Virus record (IMG/VR): IMGVR_UViG_3300045051_001056
Coordinates: 1-64,000 of that record
Reading direction: 5' to 3' (one strand)
Origin: a virus
DNA: 64,000 bases
The stretch's first letter is position 1, and every line of letters starts with the position of its first letter. Below, piece after piece: positions 18,622-27,859 of the stretch. The position numbers were made by a program, and so were the translations under genes. The notes under the pieces are model-generated. The model worked only from the letters and a program-made list of their open reading frames with translations. It searched no databases and was not told the DNA's origin.

Positions 18622-21021
18622 TTATGCAGTTTTTGCGGTTGTTTTCTTTATTTTGGAAATAGACTCCTTGGCCCTATTAGATCTTTTCGACTCCTCATGC
18701 TGAGCCTTTGCCAATTCCATCTGGTCCCCGTGCTTCTCTCGCTCGAGCTCAATTGCAGAATCCTTTAAGCTATTAGCTGTCGCATTCTTTTCAATGCTCT
18801 CTGAGGATTTCATTCCTCCCAACTTAAGCTTTGTCTCATTATCGCGAATATTGTTTCTTTCAAGCATTTCAATTTTATCTCGCTCTAATTGTTCTTTTGC
18901 GGCCTCCAGCTCTCTCTGTGCATCGATCTGTTGTTTCTGTAATTCCTGCGCATTTTTTCCTTCTTGGGCATTTCGTTCTATCATAGACTTTTCATCACGC
19001 TCAATCATTCTCATATTCTCTGCGAGAGAGGAAGATGTAAACAACTTCATTATTGTTGAGAATGAGAGTGTTTGATTTTGCAATGCAGCATGCGCTAACT
19101 GCTCGATTTTGCTATCGAGATTAGCTATTGACACAGAATTATCCACTACGATTCCATAATCAGCTTCAGCAAATTCTGCACCACCTATCTCATACATTGT
19201 AATACTATAATCGTCAGATATATTCTGAAACTTCTTCTTATTATTTTTTAGGGCAATCTTGGCAGTTTCAAGCAGGCATTCTAGGCAACGTTTTTTAACA
19301 TTATCGTGAACCACGAAAATCTCCTCGGTAATATTTGCGGATGCATTTACAGCCCTTTCTATGCCCCCAACCGTTTCTGACGCCTGAATCTGCCCCTGCC
19401 GCTGCTCAGATATTCCAGCAATAGCAAACATCTCTCTCTTAATCCACATCAAAAAATTAAGATGGAAATCGATTGATTTGGAATTATCTAAATCGTGAAC
19501 CCTTCCTGTGGCATTATTGATATTCATTGCCAATTTGCCCGTAGCGGCACCTTTATTGCCCTCCTTAAATGAGTCTACAACAGACATTCCGTCTTGACGC
19601 AGAAAGTGCAAATATGTCTCTATTTGCCATCCATCTGGTATCTTTGCCAAATCCAATTCTAGGACTTGACCGTACGATCGCATCAGCGCCTTATTAAGCC
19701 TATCTGAAACTATTGTATATAGGTATGCATATGGCTTCATTCTATCCACCAAAGAGATAGGTTTTGCATGATTGGTATTATACATTTGACCTATTACCCC
19801 CAGATGGCATTGAGACGGATTGCTAATCCTATTATATTGAATCTTTCGTGGACGCATATTAACATAAATGTCTTTACCAATCTTAACGCCCTCCCATGCC
19901 TCATTTATCCAATATTCTTTAACCTCTTCTCCCTTAGTTTTATCGGGAATATAATCTTCTGTTACAAATGTAAACTCCTCCTCACCAGTCTCTTCATTGT
20001 AATATTTTAATCTCTGAACCTTTCTAAGAGATTTCCATCTAACACGAAGAACTCTTATATTTCCATTGCCATCATAATAATTGGAGAACGTTCTGCCCAT
20101 GGCGCCAGCAAAATAGATCATTTGATCTATCGAGTTGGCCTCATCTCCAACGGATGGGGTATATATCATTGACGCACGTTCATCTATATTATCCATTGCA
20201 TCGACCTTGCTAATGGAATTGGTGCGCTGAATTTGATCTACATCTTCTTCTGTGAGCTCCTGATAATATGTGTCAATTATTCTACCGGGCGACCAATAGT
20301 CGTAAAGTATTATTAAATCTGCATCCTCTGCTCTAGACGAGAACCCATTTCTAAGTATAAATGTTTTTCTTGGATTAAGCCTCTCCATAGTTGGTTCGCC
20401 GCTAACTATATCGAAATCATATAGTTCCTCTCCAGCTATTGCAACATCTTTGAAGCCCTGATTCCATTTGAGCTTCATATCGAGCTCCTTGATATAATGA
20501 TTTATGAGAAAATTAGCAGATTTCTCCCTAGAGTCTTGCCAGGTATATGCAAAATAGTCAGAATTTTCCTGTAGCTTTTGCTCAAAGTCATTATCATTCA
20601 TTGACTCGTTCTTAATCAATGACATCATTGTTGCATTAAGTTCCTGTGACTTCTCCTTTTCTTTCTCGGAGATGGCATTATAGTTTGACACTATTGCCCT
20701 AAATTCAAAACGACGCTTTGCTTCTTCTCCAATTACAACATTGATTGGAGAGTTTATTATGGAATAATACTGGATACTCTCTGGTATAAGTCCCTCTGAG
20801 TCAGCCCCAAATGGATTTAACACCTCTTTCATGTCTGATATATGAAGCTTTCCGTCGAATAAGTCGTAATTAATCTTCTTATGGCGAAGGGATTGCCTTA
20901 CGTTGTTGTCGTAGAGCATACTAGACATATCACTCCAGTCCAGCATTTCCTTCCTCCACTTTTTATTCTTCTGGGAGTTCTTTAGTTTCTGCTGAGGGAA
21001 GCCAGTGGGGAAATTATACAT
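18622..21021 (-). CDS. portal protein, crAss-like
   Basis: A 799-aa portal protein. Residues about 90-140 (SIINSPINVVIGEEAKRRFEF) and the long helical middle fit the large portal family of crAss-like phages. A helical region near 560-580 holds GISEQRQGQIQASETVGG, the tunnel-lining type segment. The C-terminal 150 residues form a charged coiled coil (QKQQIDAQRELEAAKEQL), the barrel/crown part. It forms the dodecameric DNA gate at one capsid vertex. It has its own promoter and follows the terminase gene. Confidence 0.8.
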   Translation of the reverse strand: MYNFPTGFPQQKLKNSQKNKKWRKEMLDWSDMSSMLYDNNVRQSLRHKKINYDLFDGKLHISDMKEVLNPFGADSEGLIPESIQYYSIINSPINVVIGEEAKRRFEFRAIVSNYNAISEKEKEKSQELNATMMSLIKNESMNDNDFEQKLQENSDYFAYTWQDSREKSANFLINHYIKELDMKLKWNQGFKDVAIAGEELYDFDIVSGEPTMERLNPRKTFILRNGFSSRAEDADLIILYDYWSPGRIIDTYYQELTEEDVDQIQRTNSISKVDAMDNIDERASMIYTPSVGDEANSIDQMIYFAGAMGRTFSNYYDGNGNIRVLRVRWKSLRKVQRLKYYNEETGEEEFTFVTEDYIPDKTKGEEVKEYWINEAWEGVKIGKDIYVNMRPRKIQYNRISNPSQCHLGVIGQMYNTNHAKPISLVDRMKPYAYLYTIVSDRLNKALMRSYGQVLELDLAKIPDGWQIETYLHFLRQDGMSVVDSFKEGNKGAATGKLAMNINNATGRVHDLDNSKSIDFHLNFLMWIKREMFAIAGISEQRQGQIQASETVGGIERAVNASANITEEIFVVHDNVKKRCLECLLETAKIALKNNKKKFQNISDDYSITMYEIGGAEFAEADYGIVVDNSVSIANLDSKIEQLAHAALQNQTLSFSTIMKLFTSSSLAENMRMIERDEKSMIERNAQEGKNAQELQKQQIDAQRELEAAKEQLERDKIEMLERNNIRDNETKLKLGGMKSSESIEKNATANSLKDSAIELEREKHGDQMELAKAQHEESKRSNRAKESISKIKKTTAKTA

Positions 21022-21047
21022 AGTCCAAACTATTTACTAAATTTTTA

Positions 21048-21077
21048 CAAAAATAACTAAATTAATTGAGATACAAA
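21048..21077 (-). promoter_or_regulatory. Bacteroidota-type promoter for the portal unit
   Basis: The minus strand has TTTG, 18 bp, then TATTTTTG (TANNTTTG). It lies 27 bp upstream of the portal start codon. The spacer is 1-2 bp shorter than at the other sites. Confidence 0.55.
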
Positions 21078-21100
21078 ATAGACACTCGTTTACTGTACAT

Positions 21101-21113
21101 TTATCGCTAAAAT
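21101..21113 (-). repeat. recurrent 13-bp motif, copy 3 (TTATCGCTAAAAT)
   Basis: A near-identical copy of the motif at 6372 and 11033, again just beyond the stop codon of a minus-strand gene (terL) and upstream of the next unit's promoter. Confidence 0.5.
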
Positions 21114-21115
21114 AT

Positions 21116-23335
21116 TTAAGCATCTTCGAAATAATTTTTAATGTTTAATGTACCCTTAGAATTTCTAACAAAATATTTATCAAATTGTAAACCAACGGTA
21201 ATACCCTTATCACGATTCATTGCATTTTCTATATACTTTTGACGGTCTTCTCTGAGTAACATTAACATACCGGCCGCAGATACTCGGTCAAAGTTTCCAT
21301 CTATACTCCACTTCATAGCTTCTAACAAAAGAGCTATCGATCTTATCTTGTGCAAATTAAGAATGTTAGAACCGTCTTCTTGGATCCCGTATGCCGGTGT
21401 TAGCATCCAGTCTGCAAACAATCGTCTAGCTCTGGCATTAATAAATTTACCTGAGTTCGTGCCTTTACTTTTATTTCCGTACATATTGCCCCTAATCATC
21501 TCCACATCCTTTAGTGACTGCAACGTATCGCTCAACAGATATAGGGAATTTTTCCTATCAAAATACTGAAACAAACCTTTTTTATCATTTTCGTAATTAG
21601 CCACTGCATTATAATAGAGCAATAGCCTTCTGCACATCTCATAAAAATCATTGGCAAATTTCGGCCTGCCAGTATATTCGGCCACAATCCTATCTGTAAA
21701 TAAATCTAAAATAAGAATAGAGCCTAATGACACAGTCGTGCTCTCATCGTCATCATATGGGTCTATACCAGCGATATATCTTCCCCGCTGGGCTTCTCCA
21801 TTAACTAGAAATGGCTTTTCAAATATCTCTATGCACCCCTCGTATTTATTATCCTTTAATGGAAACTCTCTAATAGGTTTTGCAAACCCATTGAGGCGCC
21901 ATTCTACCTGACCACTTGGATTAAATACCAAATCACCAATATAATGTGGGCCAACAAATTCATCTAATCTAGGCATCACTTTTTCAAGATATTCTCGTAT
22001 ATCTGCCACAGGGAATAGTGTTCCCTCGAATTTCATCATGGAGTCTTGCGGCGTTATCGGAAACTCAGCCTTTCTGTGAGTAATTGTCCTTGGATCAGAC
22101 GAACTCTTTTTTATTCTAAATAGCTCTACAAATAATTCCTTCAGCGCCTTGGTAACATCTGGCATTCCATTCTCATCATAGCAATTGGCCCTATTAAGAT
22201 ACGCTCCCCAGAAAAATCCACACTCGCCCTGACCATTAGTGTTTCTATCATATACATTTTTAAGAGGCATAATATTATATGATTTTGGAGCATAAAACAT
22301 ATCTTCAGCACCCTCAAAATCAGACCCCTCTGTTCCGCCAGTACCACCTGCAATCAATTGTGCGAACACATTTTCCCCATCCTCAACAGAAGCTCTACTT
22401 AATTGCCAGGCTTTCTTTATGTGTGGATAAGAGCCGTACTCCTCAAATATAATATCGCCACGTTTACCCCTTATCTTATCTGGATCATCCTTTGTGGATA
22501 TGCCCATTATATCAGATTTCATTCCTCTCTCTGTTCCAGTTCTGGTATCTATATATCCAATACGTTTCTCAAGATTGGAATTCTTGGTTCTTAATCTAGG
22601 AAAAGGGGTATGTTCTGCTAGGAAGTCTAAATAGTCCCACGCCTTAGTGATTACACCATCCTTTGTAAGATATTGCATATCATGAGCCACATAGAATGTA
22701 TGCGACTTCTCTTTAAATAAAGCATTTCGTGGACCTATCGATGCCATCTTAAAAGAGTTTCCAATACCACGCACCTTTAATAATTCTGCATGCTCACCCC
22801 TATCCTTTGCCTGCTCTATATAATGCCAAAATAGATAATCTCCTAGAAAGATATTTCCAAAATCCTGAACCCTCTCAGAACGCTTTCCCTTTCCAAGTCT
22901 AACAGTCTTTGCTATTGGACAATAATTCCAATACCAATATAATGAACCTGGTATCCATTCACCATCTTCACGCACAAGACCCTCCCTTATCCTACGCTTT
23001 TCCTCTCTCCAAAATACTGCATAAGAAGATTTTGGATGTCTATTGGCTGGAAAATCTGTATACTTCCCAGACTTTCTATAATTATCTGCAGCCTGTGTAA
23101 AGAACCTCATATTTTCTAGCCGGTGAGGATTCGTTATATCCACTATTATTCTACCAAGATCATCCTTCTCTAAATCCGAAACACTTGGTATGTTTGGAGA
23201 AATCAGTCTTTGAATAAATACTATTTCATCTATTGCAGAATTTATTTCTTCTACAATTTCCTTATTTAAACCCTCATAATAACGATCATTAAGAGGAGTA
23301 TTGTAATCATTAGTTTGTCTGAATTGTTCTATCAT
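21116..23335 (-). CDS. terL: terminase large subunit
   Basis: A 739-aa DNA-packaging motor. The ATPase part has a Walker A-like KVRGIGNSFK (about 187-196) in the degenerate form common in crAss-like terminases, and a Walker B-type IIFEEYG (about 295-301). The C-terminal RNase H-fold nuclease starts at GRYIAGIDPYDDDES (about 518-532) with the first metal-binding Asp. The nuclease cuts concatemers and the ATPase pumps DNA through the portal. It overlaps the upstream gene by 4 nt. Confidence 0.85.
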   Translation of the reverse strand: MIEQFRQTNDYNTPLNDRYYEGLNKEIVEEINSAIDEIVFIQRLISPNIPSVSDLEKDDLGRIIVDITNPHRLENMRFFTQAADNYRKSGKYTDFPANRHPKSSYAVFWREEKRRIREGLVREDGEWIPGSLYWYWNYCPIAKTVRLGKGKRSERVQDFGNIFLGDYLFWHYIEQAKDRGEHAELLKVRGIGNSFKMASIGPRNALFKEKSHTFYVAHDMQYLTKDGVITKAWDYLDFLAEHTPFPRLRTKNSNLEKRIGYIDTRTGTERGMKSDIMGISTKDDPDKIRGKRGDIIFEEYGSYPHIKKAWQLSRASVEDGENVFAQLIAGGTGGTEGSDFEGAEDMFYAPKSYNIMPLKNVYDRNTNGQGECGFFWGAYLNRANCYDENGMPDVTKALKELFVELFRIKKSSSDPRTITHRKAEFPITPQDSMMKFEGTLFPVADIREYLEKVMPRLDEFVGPHYIGDLVFNPSGQVEWRLNGFAKPIREFPLKDNKYEGCIEIFEKPFLVNGEAQRGRYIAGIDPYDDDESTTVSLGSILILDLFTDRIVAEYTGRPKFANDFYEMCRRLLLYYNAVANYENDKKGLFQYFDRKNSLYLLSDTLQSLKDVEMIRGNMYGNKSKGTNSGKFINARARRLFADWMLTPAYGIQEDGSNILNLHKIRSIALLLEAMKWSIDGNFDRVSAAGMLMLLREDRQKYIENAMNRDKGITVGLQFDKYFVRNSKGTLNIKNYFEDA

Positions 23336-23907
23336 AACTCGCCATCTTCAAATAATGCCTTCTGCTGTGAGCCACGGTGTGAATCTCGCATGTCTTTTTC
23401 ACGAAGTACGCGTTCTTCTAGCTCCTGTAACGTGGTAATCATTTTTGGCAAGTTTGTTATAAATGATTGAACCTTAGTCATATCATATTTTGGCTTATCT
23501 CCAAACTTAGTCTCTATAACCGCATCTAATTCCTCAGATGCCTTCTTAGACCATTTGCTCATATTGTCTATGATGGTTCTTGCATCCTCTAACATTCTAA
23601 CTGCTACAGAATATGAGTTCTTCTTATAAGTGTCGATAGCTCTTAGTACGGCACCATCAGGCTTCCAACCCTTTGGCAGTCCATCTAGTACCTCTATAAT
23701 AGCGGCCATTCTCTCTTCCTCATCTATGATCTGCACAAAATCAGAACTCCAATCGCAGAAGAACCATACAAATGCCAACTCAGCCATAGCAACTGGCTTT
23801 CCTTTTATTTTGTCTCTCCTAATCAAAGAAGAAAAGTCCTTAATAAGCAAAACCTCCGGCTCAAAGTCAAGCACAAAGGTGTCTAAATCCATATTAAATA
23901 TCTTCAT
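23332..23907 (-). CDS. hypothetical protein upstream of terL (candidate small terminase)
   Basis: A 191-aa, mainly helical protein coupled to terL by a 4-nt overlap. A long C-terminal coiled coil (LQELEERVLREKDMRDSHRG) fits an oligomeric protein. Direct placement before terL makes it the best candidate for the small terminase subunit, but I see no clear N-terminal HTH and do not recognise a family. Confidence 0.5.
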   Translation of the reverse strand: MKIFNMDLDTFVLDFEPEVLLIKDFSSLIRRDKIKGKPVAMAELAFVWFFCDWSSDFVQIIDEEERMAAIIEVLDGLPKGWKPDGAVLRAIDTYKKNSYSVAVRMLEDARTIIDNMSKWSKKASEELDAVIETKFGDKPKYDMTKVQSFITNLPKMITTLQELEERVLREKDMRDSHRGSQQKALFEDGEL

Positions 23908-23921
23908 ACATAAAGTTTAAA

Positions 23922-23939
23922 GGGGGAATTTCTTCCCCC
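23922..23939 (-). terminator. terminator hairpin between GroES-like and terminase units
   Basis: On the minus strand GGGGGAA and TTCCCCC form a 7-bp stem with a 4-nt loop, followed by TTTAAACTTT. It lies 6 nt after the stop at 23945 and splits the small-gene operon from the terminase genes. Confidence 0.65.
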
Positions 23940-23944
23940 ATTGC

Positions 23945-24433
23945 TTAAACAGACTCCCCTCCGGGTTTACCACTCGATTTTGTTTTCGTATCGAAAACGC
24001 TTTCATCCCACCAATATTCTACGTCGCCCTGGTCTATCTCAAGATATTCCTCGCCACCGAATTCTACAAGTGGAATGTAATATTCTAATTTAGTCTCATC
24101 AAACTGACTGCCGTCCTTTAGTGATTTGTAATTCTTTGGCCTTACAAATCTAGACAAATTAATCTTTACCCAATCGCCCACGCCAAAACCGACTTTCTCT
24201 AACTGAGCTTCTGCGGGAATAATGGTTGTGCTATTATATCGGATATCTGTGGCCCTAATTTTCCTTTCATACGTCTTGACGTACGGACCCATGGCAACAA
24301 CTTTCTGTATATCACTCATTTCGTATTGACCTGGAAGGATCAACGATGACTCTTTCTGCTTCTTCAGTGTTGTCACTAACATTAACCCCTTCGTCATGTT
24401 GGGAACTTTTTTTAATAATTGCTTTTCGTGCAT
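23945..24433 (-). CDS. GroES-like (co-chaperonin 10 fold) phage protein
   Basis: A 162-aa protein. Residues 13-32 (MTKGLMLVTTLKKQKESSLI) resemble the first strand of Cpn10. Then come IQKVVAMGPYVK, a VGDWVKINLSRFVRPK stretch equal to the GroES V-GD-V element, and YLEIDQGDVEYWW near the end. Phage proteins of this fold (T4 gp31 type) direct the host GroEL to fold capsid proteins. It overlaps the 24312-24659 gene by 122 nt in another frame; an ATG at 24397 would cut this to 86 nt. Confidence 0.6.
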   Translation of the reverse strand: MHEKQLLKKVPNMTKGLMLVTTLKKQKESSLILPGQYEMSDIQKVVAMGPYVKTYERKIRATDIRYNSTTIIPAEAQLEKVGFGVGDWVKINLSRFVRPKNYKSLKDGSQFDETKLEYYIPLVEFGGEEYLEIDQGDVEYWWDESVFDTKTKSSGKPGGESV

Positions 24434-24659
24434 AGTCTATTCTACTTAATGTTGTATATAATTTAAAAATTCTTGGTATATTGAAATTTACTTTCGCCTC
24501 CCTAAGATCGTCCTCTGTGTTTAAAATGCTGAAATCTTTGCCCTCCAAGGTTTTTCTTATAAATTTAAACATGTCAGTGTAGATTAACTCGGCCGTGCGA
24601 ACATCCACGCCATTTTCTCGAGCAATATCTTCTATGATCTTAGAGATAATTCTATCCAT
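24312..24659 (-). CDS. small HU/IHF-like DNA-binding protein candidate
   Basis: A 115-aa protein. The N-terminal 80 residues (IISKIIEDIARENGVDV, then FKFIRKTL, then NIPRIFKLYTTLSRI) follow the helix-helix-strand order of HU/IHF-like proteins found in Bacteroidota phages. The C-terminal 35 residues are acidic and look disordered. Its end overlaps the GroES-like gene in another frame. The HU/IHF assignment is a pattern match only. Confidence 0.45.
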   Translation of the reverse strand: MDRIISKIIEDIARENGVDVRTAELIYTDMFKFIRKTLEGKDFSILNTEDDLREAKVNFNIPRIFKLYTTLSRIDYARKAIIKKSSQHDEGVNVSDNTEEAERVIVDPSRSIRNE

Positions 24660-25029
24660 TAATTATAAAGTTAAATATTAACTTAAAATTGTCCGAGCCT
24701 ATCTCATAATTTGGTATCATCTTCTCATTCAACCTATTATCTAGTATAACTCCTTTGGCTCTCATTGAGCTGAGATAGTTTTGGAATGAACCCATTTTAC
24801 ACCCAACCTCATCCATAATTTCCTTCCTAGTTTCCGTAGAAAACAAGAGCTTATCAACTATATCTTCATCTTTTATGTGTATCATATATTGATATCTCTT
24901 CTTAAGAAACTTAAGAAATATCACCGATTCAGCTTCTGTCAACTTGTGTAGTGGCTTGGTGACAGCAACCCAATAGTCAAATAATTTATCCTCACTGGTT
25001 TTAATTGTCGCCACATTTGCATTCTTCAT
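24652..25029 (-). CDS. possible winged-helix regulatory or packaging protein
   Basis: A 125-aa protein. TRKEIMDEVGCKMGSFQNYLSSMRAKGVI (about 70-98) reads as a helix-turn-helix followed by a wing, which suggests DNA binding. It lies in a string of overlapping small genes upstream of the terminase. Small terminase, transcription regulator and replication initiator are all possible. Confidence 0.5.
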   Translation of the reverse strand: MKNANVATIKTSEDKLFDYWVAVTKPLHKLTEAESVIFLKFLKKRYQYMIHIKDEDIVDKLLFSTETRKEIMDEVGCKMGSFQNYLSSMRAKGVILDNRLNEKMIPNYEIGSDNFKLIFNFIING

Positions 25030-25249
25030 CTTCTCTTTTGATTAAGAAATCTTTACCGTATTTTTCTCGGTATAATTGCCGCCATATATCTATATCCGTC
25101 CTTCCTATGGAAACGCTCCCGCAATCGTCGCAATAGGATCCAAGTCCGTCTCCTTCATTTATAATTTTTATCCCGAAGCACGTCTTACAATAATACATTG
25201 GAACATGGTTAAACTCCTCCTTGTTTTTTGGTATATTATTCTCCTTCAT
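25001..25249 (-). CDS. small zinc-ribbon protein
   Basis: An 82-aa protein with YYCKTCFGIK and SYCDDCGSVSIG (about residues 19-50), a CxxC-CxxC zinc ribbon, and a third cysteine pair at the C-terminus (ECKCGDN). It overlaps both neighbours (29 and 14 nt). Role unknown. Confidence 0.6.
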   Translation of the reverse strand: MKENNIPKNKEEFNHVPMYYCKTCFGIKIINEGDGLGSYCDDCGSVSIGRTDIDIWRQLYREKYGKDFLIKREDEECKCGDN

Positions 25250-25457
25250 ATGATTGAGCTATTTCATTTACATTCCAACCCAGAGACTCTCGCATCTCCC
25301 TTAGCGCCTTAGATAGATTTGATAATGCAGACATTTCCACCTCTGACCTAGCCTCAGACATTTCTTTTAAGCCAGAAACTGATCTTAATGTTTCATTTGC
25401 ACTATCAGTGATAAGCTTGAGGCGATCTAAATTCATGTAGTATTGCTTGGATGTCAT
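25236..25457 (-). CDS. hypothetical protein
   Basis: A 73-aa helical protein (MTSKQYYMNLDRLKL...) with no recognised motif. It is coupled to the upstream gene by a 4-nt overlap and overlaps the zinc-ribbon gene by 14 nt. Confidence 0.5.
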   Translation of the reverse strand: MTSKQYYMNLDRLKLITDSANETLRSVSGLKEMSEARSEVEMSALSNLSKALREMRESLGWNVNEIAQSYEGE

Positions 25458-25915
25458 AATATGATATTTTTAATGGTCAATTTATCAGAATCCGTCAAAT
25501 TAATATATAGTTCCAGAACTCCATTTTCAAATATATTCTCAAAACCTTGAATTATTTTTCCACTAATATTAAACTTAATCTTGAATGGAGCCTTTGCATC
25601 CTTATTTGCCCTTATGGCATCCCTACACAGTTCAACCGACAAAAAGTTATCACTCCACTCTATGGACGTGAATCCCTTGGGAACATTCTGCATGCCAATT
25701 TTTGTGATGAAAACAAATTGATTCTCTTTATATTCTCTAATTTCAGCCCAGAGTAGATTTGGATAACCGTATACACAATCTACTCTCACGTCTGGTTTAT
25801 CTCCACCTTTTTGCTCTTTTTTATTAAGCCCTTTTGCCAACTCATTTTGTAGAAATAATATAGATCCCTCAATCTCTTTAAGTTTTTTCCCTAAAATTTC
25901 TAATTTGTCTGTCAT
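25454..25915 (-). CDS. hypothetical protein
   Basis: A 153-aa protein with an N-terminal coiled coil (LGKKLKEIEGSILFLQNEL) and a mixed alpha/beta remainder. No named family is recognised. It belongs to the run of small minus-strand genes between the exonuclease and terminase. Confidence 0.5.
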   Translation of the reverse strand: MTDKLEILGKKLKEIEGSILFLQNELAKGLNKKEQKGGDKPDVRVDCVYGYPNLLWAEIREYKENQFVFITKIGMQNVPKGFTSIEWSDNFLSVELCRDAIRANKDAKAPFKIKFNISGKIIQGFENIFENGVLELYINLTDSDKLTIKNIIL

Positions 25916-25930
25916 AATTTAATAATTTTA

Positions 25931-26227
25931 CTATTTATAGTTTTCATAAATTCCGATTCTCATACAGCAGTTCTTATATTTAACTGGAATCATCGATTTA
26001 TTATACCAAAGGGCTTCATCCCTCTTTTTCGAAAATTCCTCAAAATCCCCGCACTCTCCAAGATCTATTTCTTTTTCAATAAATTTTCCACATGGACAAG
26101 GATCATTCCTGCCTATTTTTGGATATTCCCTAATCAAAGGAAAAATTGTCGGGGGTAGCATAACTCCAATATTGTGAGAATCAATACCAGCCTTCTTGGC
26201 TATAAGTTTTCTTTCTCGTCTATTCAT
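25931..26227 (-). CDS. SEC-C-type zinc-binding protein
   Basis: A 98-aa basic protein. GRNDPCPCGKF (about 39-49) and KYKNCC (near residue 85) form the CPC-...-CC ligand set of the SEC-C zinc motif, with a ~30-residue acidic insertion between the halves. SEC-C motifs occur in SecA and many phage proteins and bind metal. The role here is unknown. Confidence 0.7.
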   Translation of the reverse strand: MNRRERKLIAKKAGIDSHNIGVMLPPTIFPLIREYPKIGRNDPCPCGKFIEKEIDLGECGDFEEFSKKRDEALWYNKSMIPVKYKNCCMRIGIYENYK

Positions 26228-26229
26228 TA

Positions 26230-26427
26230 TTAATAGGTTAACTTCTTGAATATCATTATAGCATCTTCGCCCTCAAAAATAAACTCCTCCTTCTGTTTGT
26301 CTACATTCTTGGTGTCCATTTTTATAACACATTTGCGATTCTCCTTACTCCAGATTATTTCGTCAATATGACTGTTAAAAAATGATTCATTAATCTGTTT
26401 TAAAATGTTCCTACTTTGTTCTGTCAT
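26230..26427 (-). CDS. hypothetical protein
   Basis: A 65-aa acidic protein without a recognised motif, coupled to the upstream gene by a 4-nt overlap. Phage accessory gene of unknown role. Confidence 0.5.
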   Translation of the reverse strand: MTEQSRNILKQINESFFNSHIDEIIWSKENRKCVIKMDTKNVDKQKEEFIFEGEDAIMIFKKLTY

Positions 26428-26657
26428 CTTTCTATATAAGCCTTAATATAGTCTTCAATCTCTTCAAATCCAATCCTAAATAACAACTTCTTTACTGGAC
26501 CCTCCTCGCCAACTCTAATACAAATAAATTCTTCCGAAGATGGATCCTCGTCTATTACTACATATTCTATCACACGATCCTCTCGGTCTATGAGGATATC
26601 GCCTGGGGCAACATCCTCTGGCTCCACCGCATTAGAATATTTCAATCTAATTGTCAT
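26424..26657 (-). CDS. hypothetical acidic beta protein
   Basis: A 77-aa acidic protein (MTIRLKYSNAVEPEDV...) reading like a small beta-barrel with a C-terminal helix. Overlaps of 4 nt on both sides show tight coupling. No family assigned. Confidence 0.5.
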   Translation of the reverse strand: MTIRLKYSNAVEPEDVAPGDILIDREDRVIEYVVIDEDPSSEEFICIRVGEEGPVKKLLFRIGFEEIEDYIKAYIER

Positions 26658-26812
26658 TTTATCTCCTTCAATTTTTCATAAATATCGTGGTCGGCTATCA
26701 TGCATGCCTCGCAATTCTTGCATTTATAGAACCACTTTTTACCATCGCTACATTCTCCTGTGCGACTAAATATCCAACTGTGTAATCCGAGGAAACATAA
26801 CAATTTTTTCAT
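26654..26812 (-). CDS. 52-aa cysteine-rich protein
   Basis: A short gene that fills the gap between two longer ones. It starts MKKLLCFLGLHSWIF with TAATG overlapping the exonuclease stop and ends in an ATGA overlap with the next gene. Cys at position 6, His at 11, CxxC at 33-36 (CKNC) and a further Cys suggest a small metal-binding fold. The exact overlaps at both ends support it as real. Confidence 0.6.
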   Translation of the reverse strand: MKKLLCFLGLHSWIFSRTGECSDGKKWFYKCKNCEACMIADHDIYEKLKEIK

Positions 26813-27762
26813 TATCGTGCCACACTTATTATAAGATTTTTCCTTTCGTCTTTCCCTAAATCGCTGGACCTAGACCTAGATACCGCACCACACTTACATC
26901 TGTAAGTCGCATATCTTCCCGCTGGAGTGTAATAGAAGTTGCCATCTGGCTCAACTTCCTCGCCGCCACAGTTAGGACATATCGTTTTTTCACCTTCGCC
27001 ATATAGGGCAATATTCGCATGAGACTTAATCCATGGCCTAAGTCTAAGATAAACCTCTTCAAGCACAATTACATCATTAACATTATAGTCTTGCATCTTC
27101 TGCAAAGCCTCATCACTACCAGCAAGAGAGTCTACCCATAATTGATATGGAGCATATGACTTACCATTCATTCCAAATAACTTAGCAAGACCGTCAAGCT
27201 TATTAGAACTGAAGCCAAACTGTTTCTGTGCAATAAGTTTTGTGTCAACCTGCTGATATGGTGATGTAGGAGGTAGTCCCCACTTAATCATCCTTGCATT
27301 TATCTTGGGTATATCAAATGAATTTCCATTATGCGCAATAACGATATCTGCCCTATTAAGTACATCCCACAGAGACCTTACGATTCTTTCATCATTCTCC
27401 TCAAGGGCTTCTCTTCCAGTAATCTTTTCAGACATAACTTCTGCTGAAAACAGCCATTTAGCACTCCATGTAAGCATAAACCAATCGCAAACTATAGAAT
27501 CAATGCTAATATCTTGCTTCCACAATCTCCATACATATGCCTTGATGGGCGCAGTTTCAATATCGAGAATTAAAATATTGGGAAGCTTCGGCAATTCCTT
27601 CGACATTTCCTCTCCGCGGATAGTTGCTCTAGCTATCTTCCTGGCTTCAACTATTTCCTCCGGGGTACATCTAAACCAGCGGCTCAATCTCCCTGCCCCC
27701 ATTTCAATTATATAGGGCCTCGCAATCATCTTGCCAACAACATAGTCAATTTTTTTAGACAT
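26812..27762 (-). CDS. DEDD-family 3'-5' exonuclease with zinc ribbon
   Basis: A 316-aa protein with three parts: an HTH-like N-terminus (about 22-50, LSRWFRCTPEEIVEARKIA), a DnaQ/PolB-type exonuclease with ILDIET (65-70), HNGNSFDIP (144-152) and YNVNDV (226-231), giving the DEDD metal ligands, and a C-terminal zinc ribbon (CPNCGG and CKCG, about 258-285). It should remove 3' nucleotides from DNA. It is led by a strong promoter (27793-27824) and heads the small-gene operon. It may trim DNA ends or proofread in trans. Confidence 0.8.
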   Translation of the reverse strand: MSKKIDYVVGKMIARPYIIEMGAGRLSRWFRCTPEEIVEARKIARATIRGEEMSKELPKLPNILILDIETAPIKAYVWRLWKQDISIDSIVCDWFMLTWSAKWLFSAEVMSEKITGREALEENDERIVRSLWDVLNRADIVIAHNGNSFDIPKINARMIKWGLPPTSPYQQVDTKLIAQKQFGFSSNKLDGLAKLFGMNGKSYAPYQLWVDSLAGSDEALQKMQDYNVNDVIVLEEVYLRLRPWIKSHANIALYGEGEKTICPNCGGEEVEPDGNFYYTPAGRYATYRCKCGAVSRSRSSDLGKDERKNLIISVAR

Positions 27763-27792
27763 TCAATAAATGTTTAGTTTTTTAAAACAATA

Positions 27793-27824
27793 CAAATATA
27801 ATACACTTTAGCCGAATCTCCAAA
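27793..27824 (-). promoter_or_regulatory. Bacteroidota-type promoter for the exonuclease operon
   Basis: The minus strand has TTTG, 20 bp, then TATATTTG. The -7 box lies about 31 bp upstream of the start codon at 27762. It is a full match to the Bacteroidota consensus. Confidence 0.8.
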
Positions 27825-27859
27825 GAAATTGTTAATTATTTTCTATCATTTAACATTAT

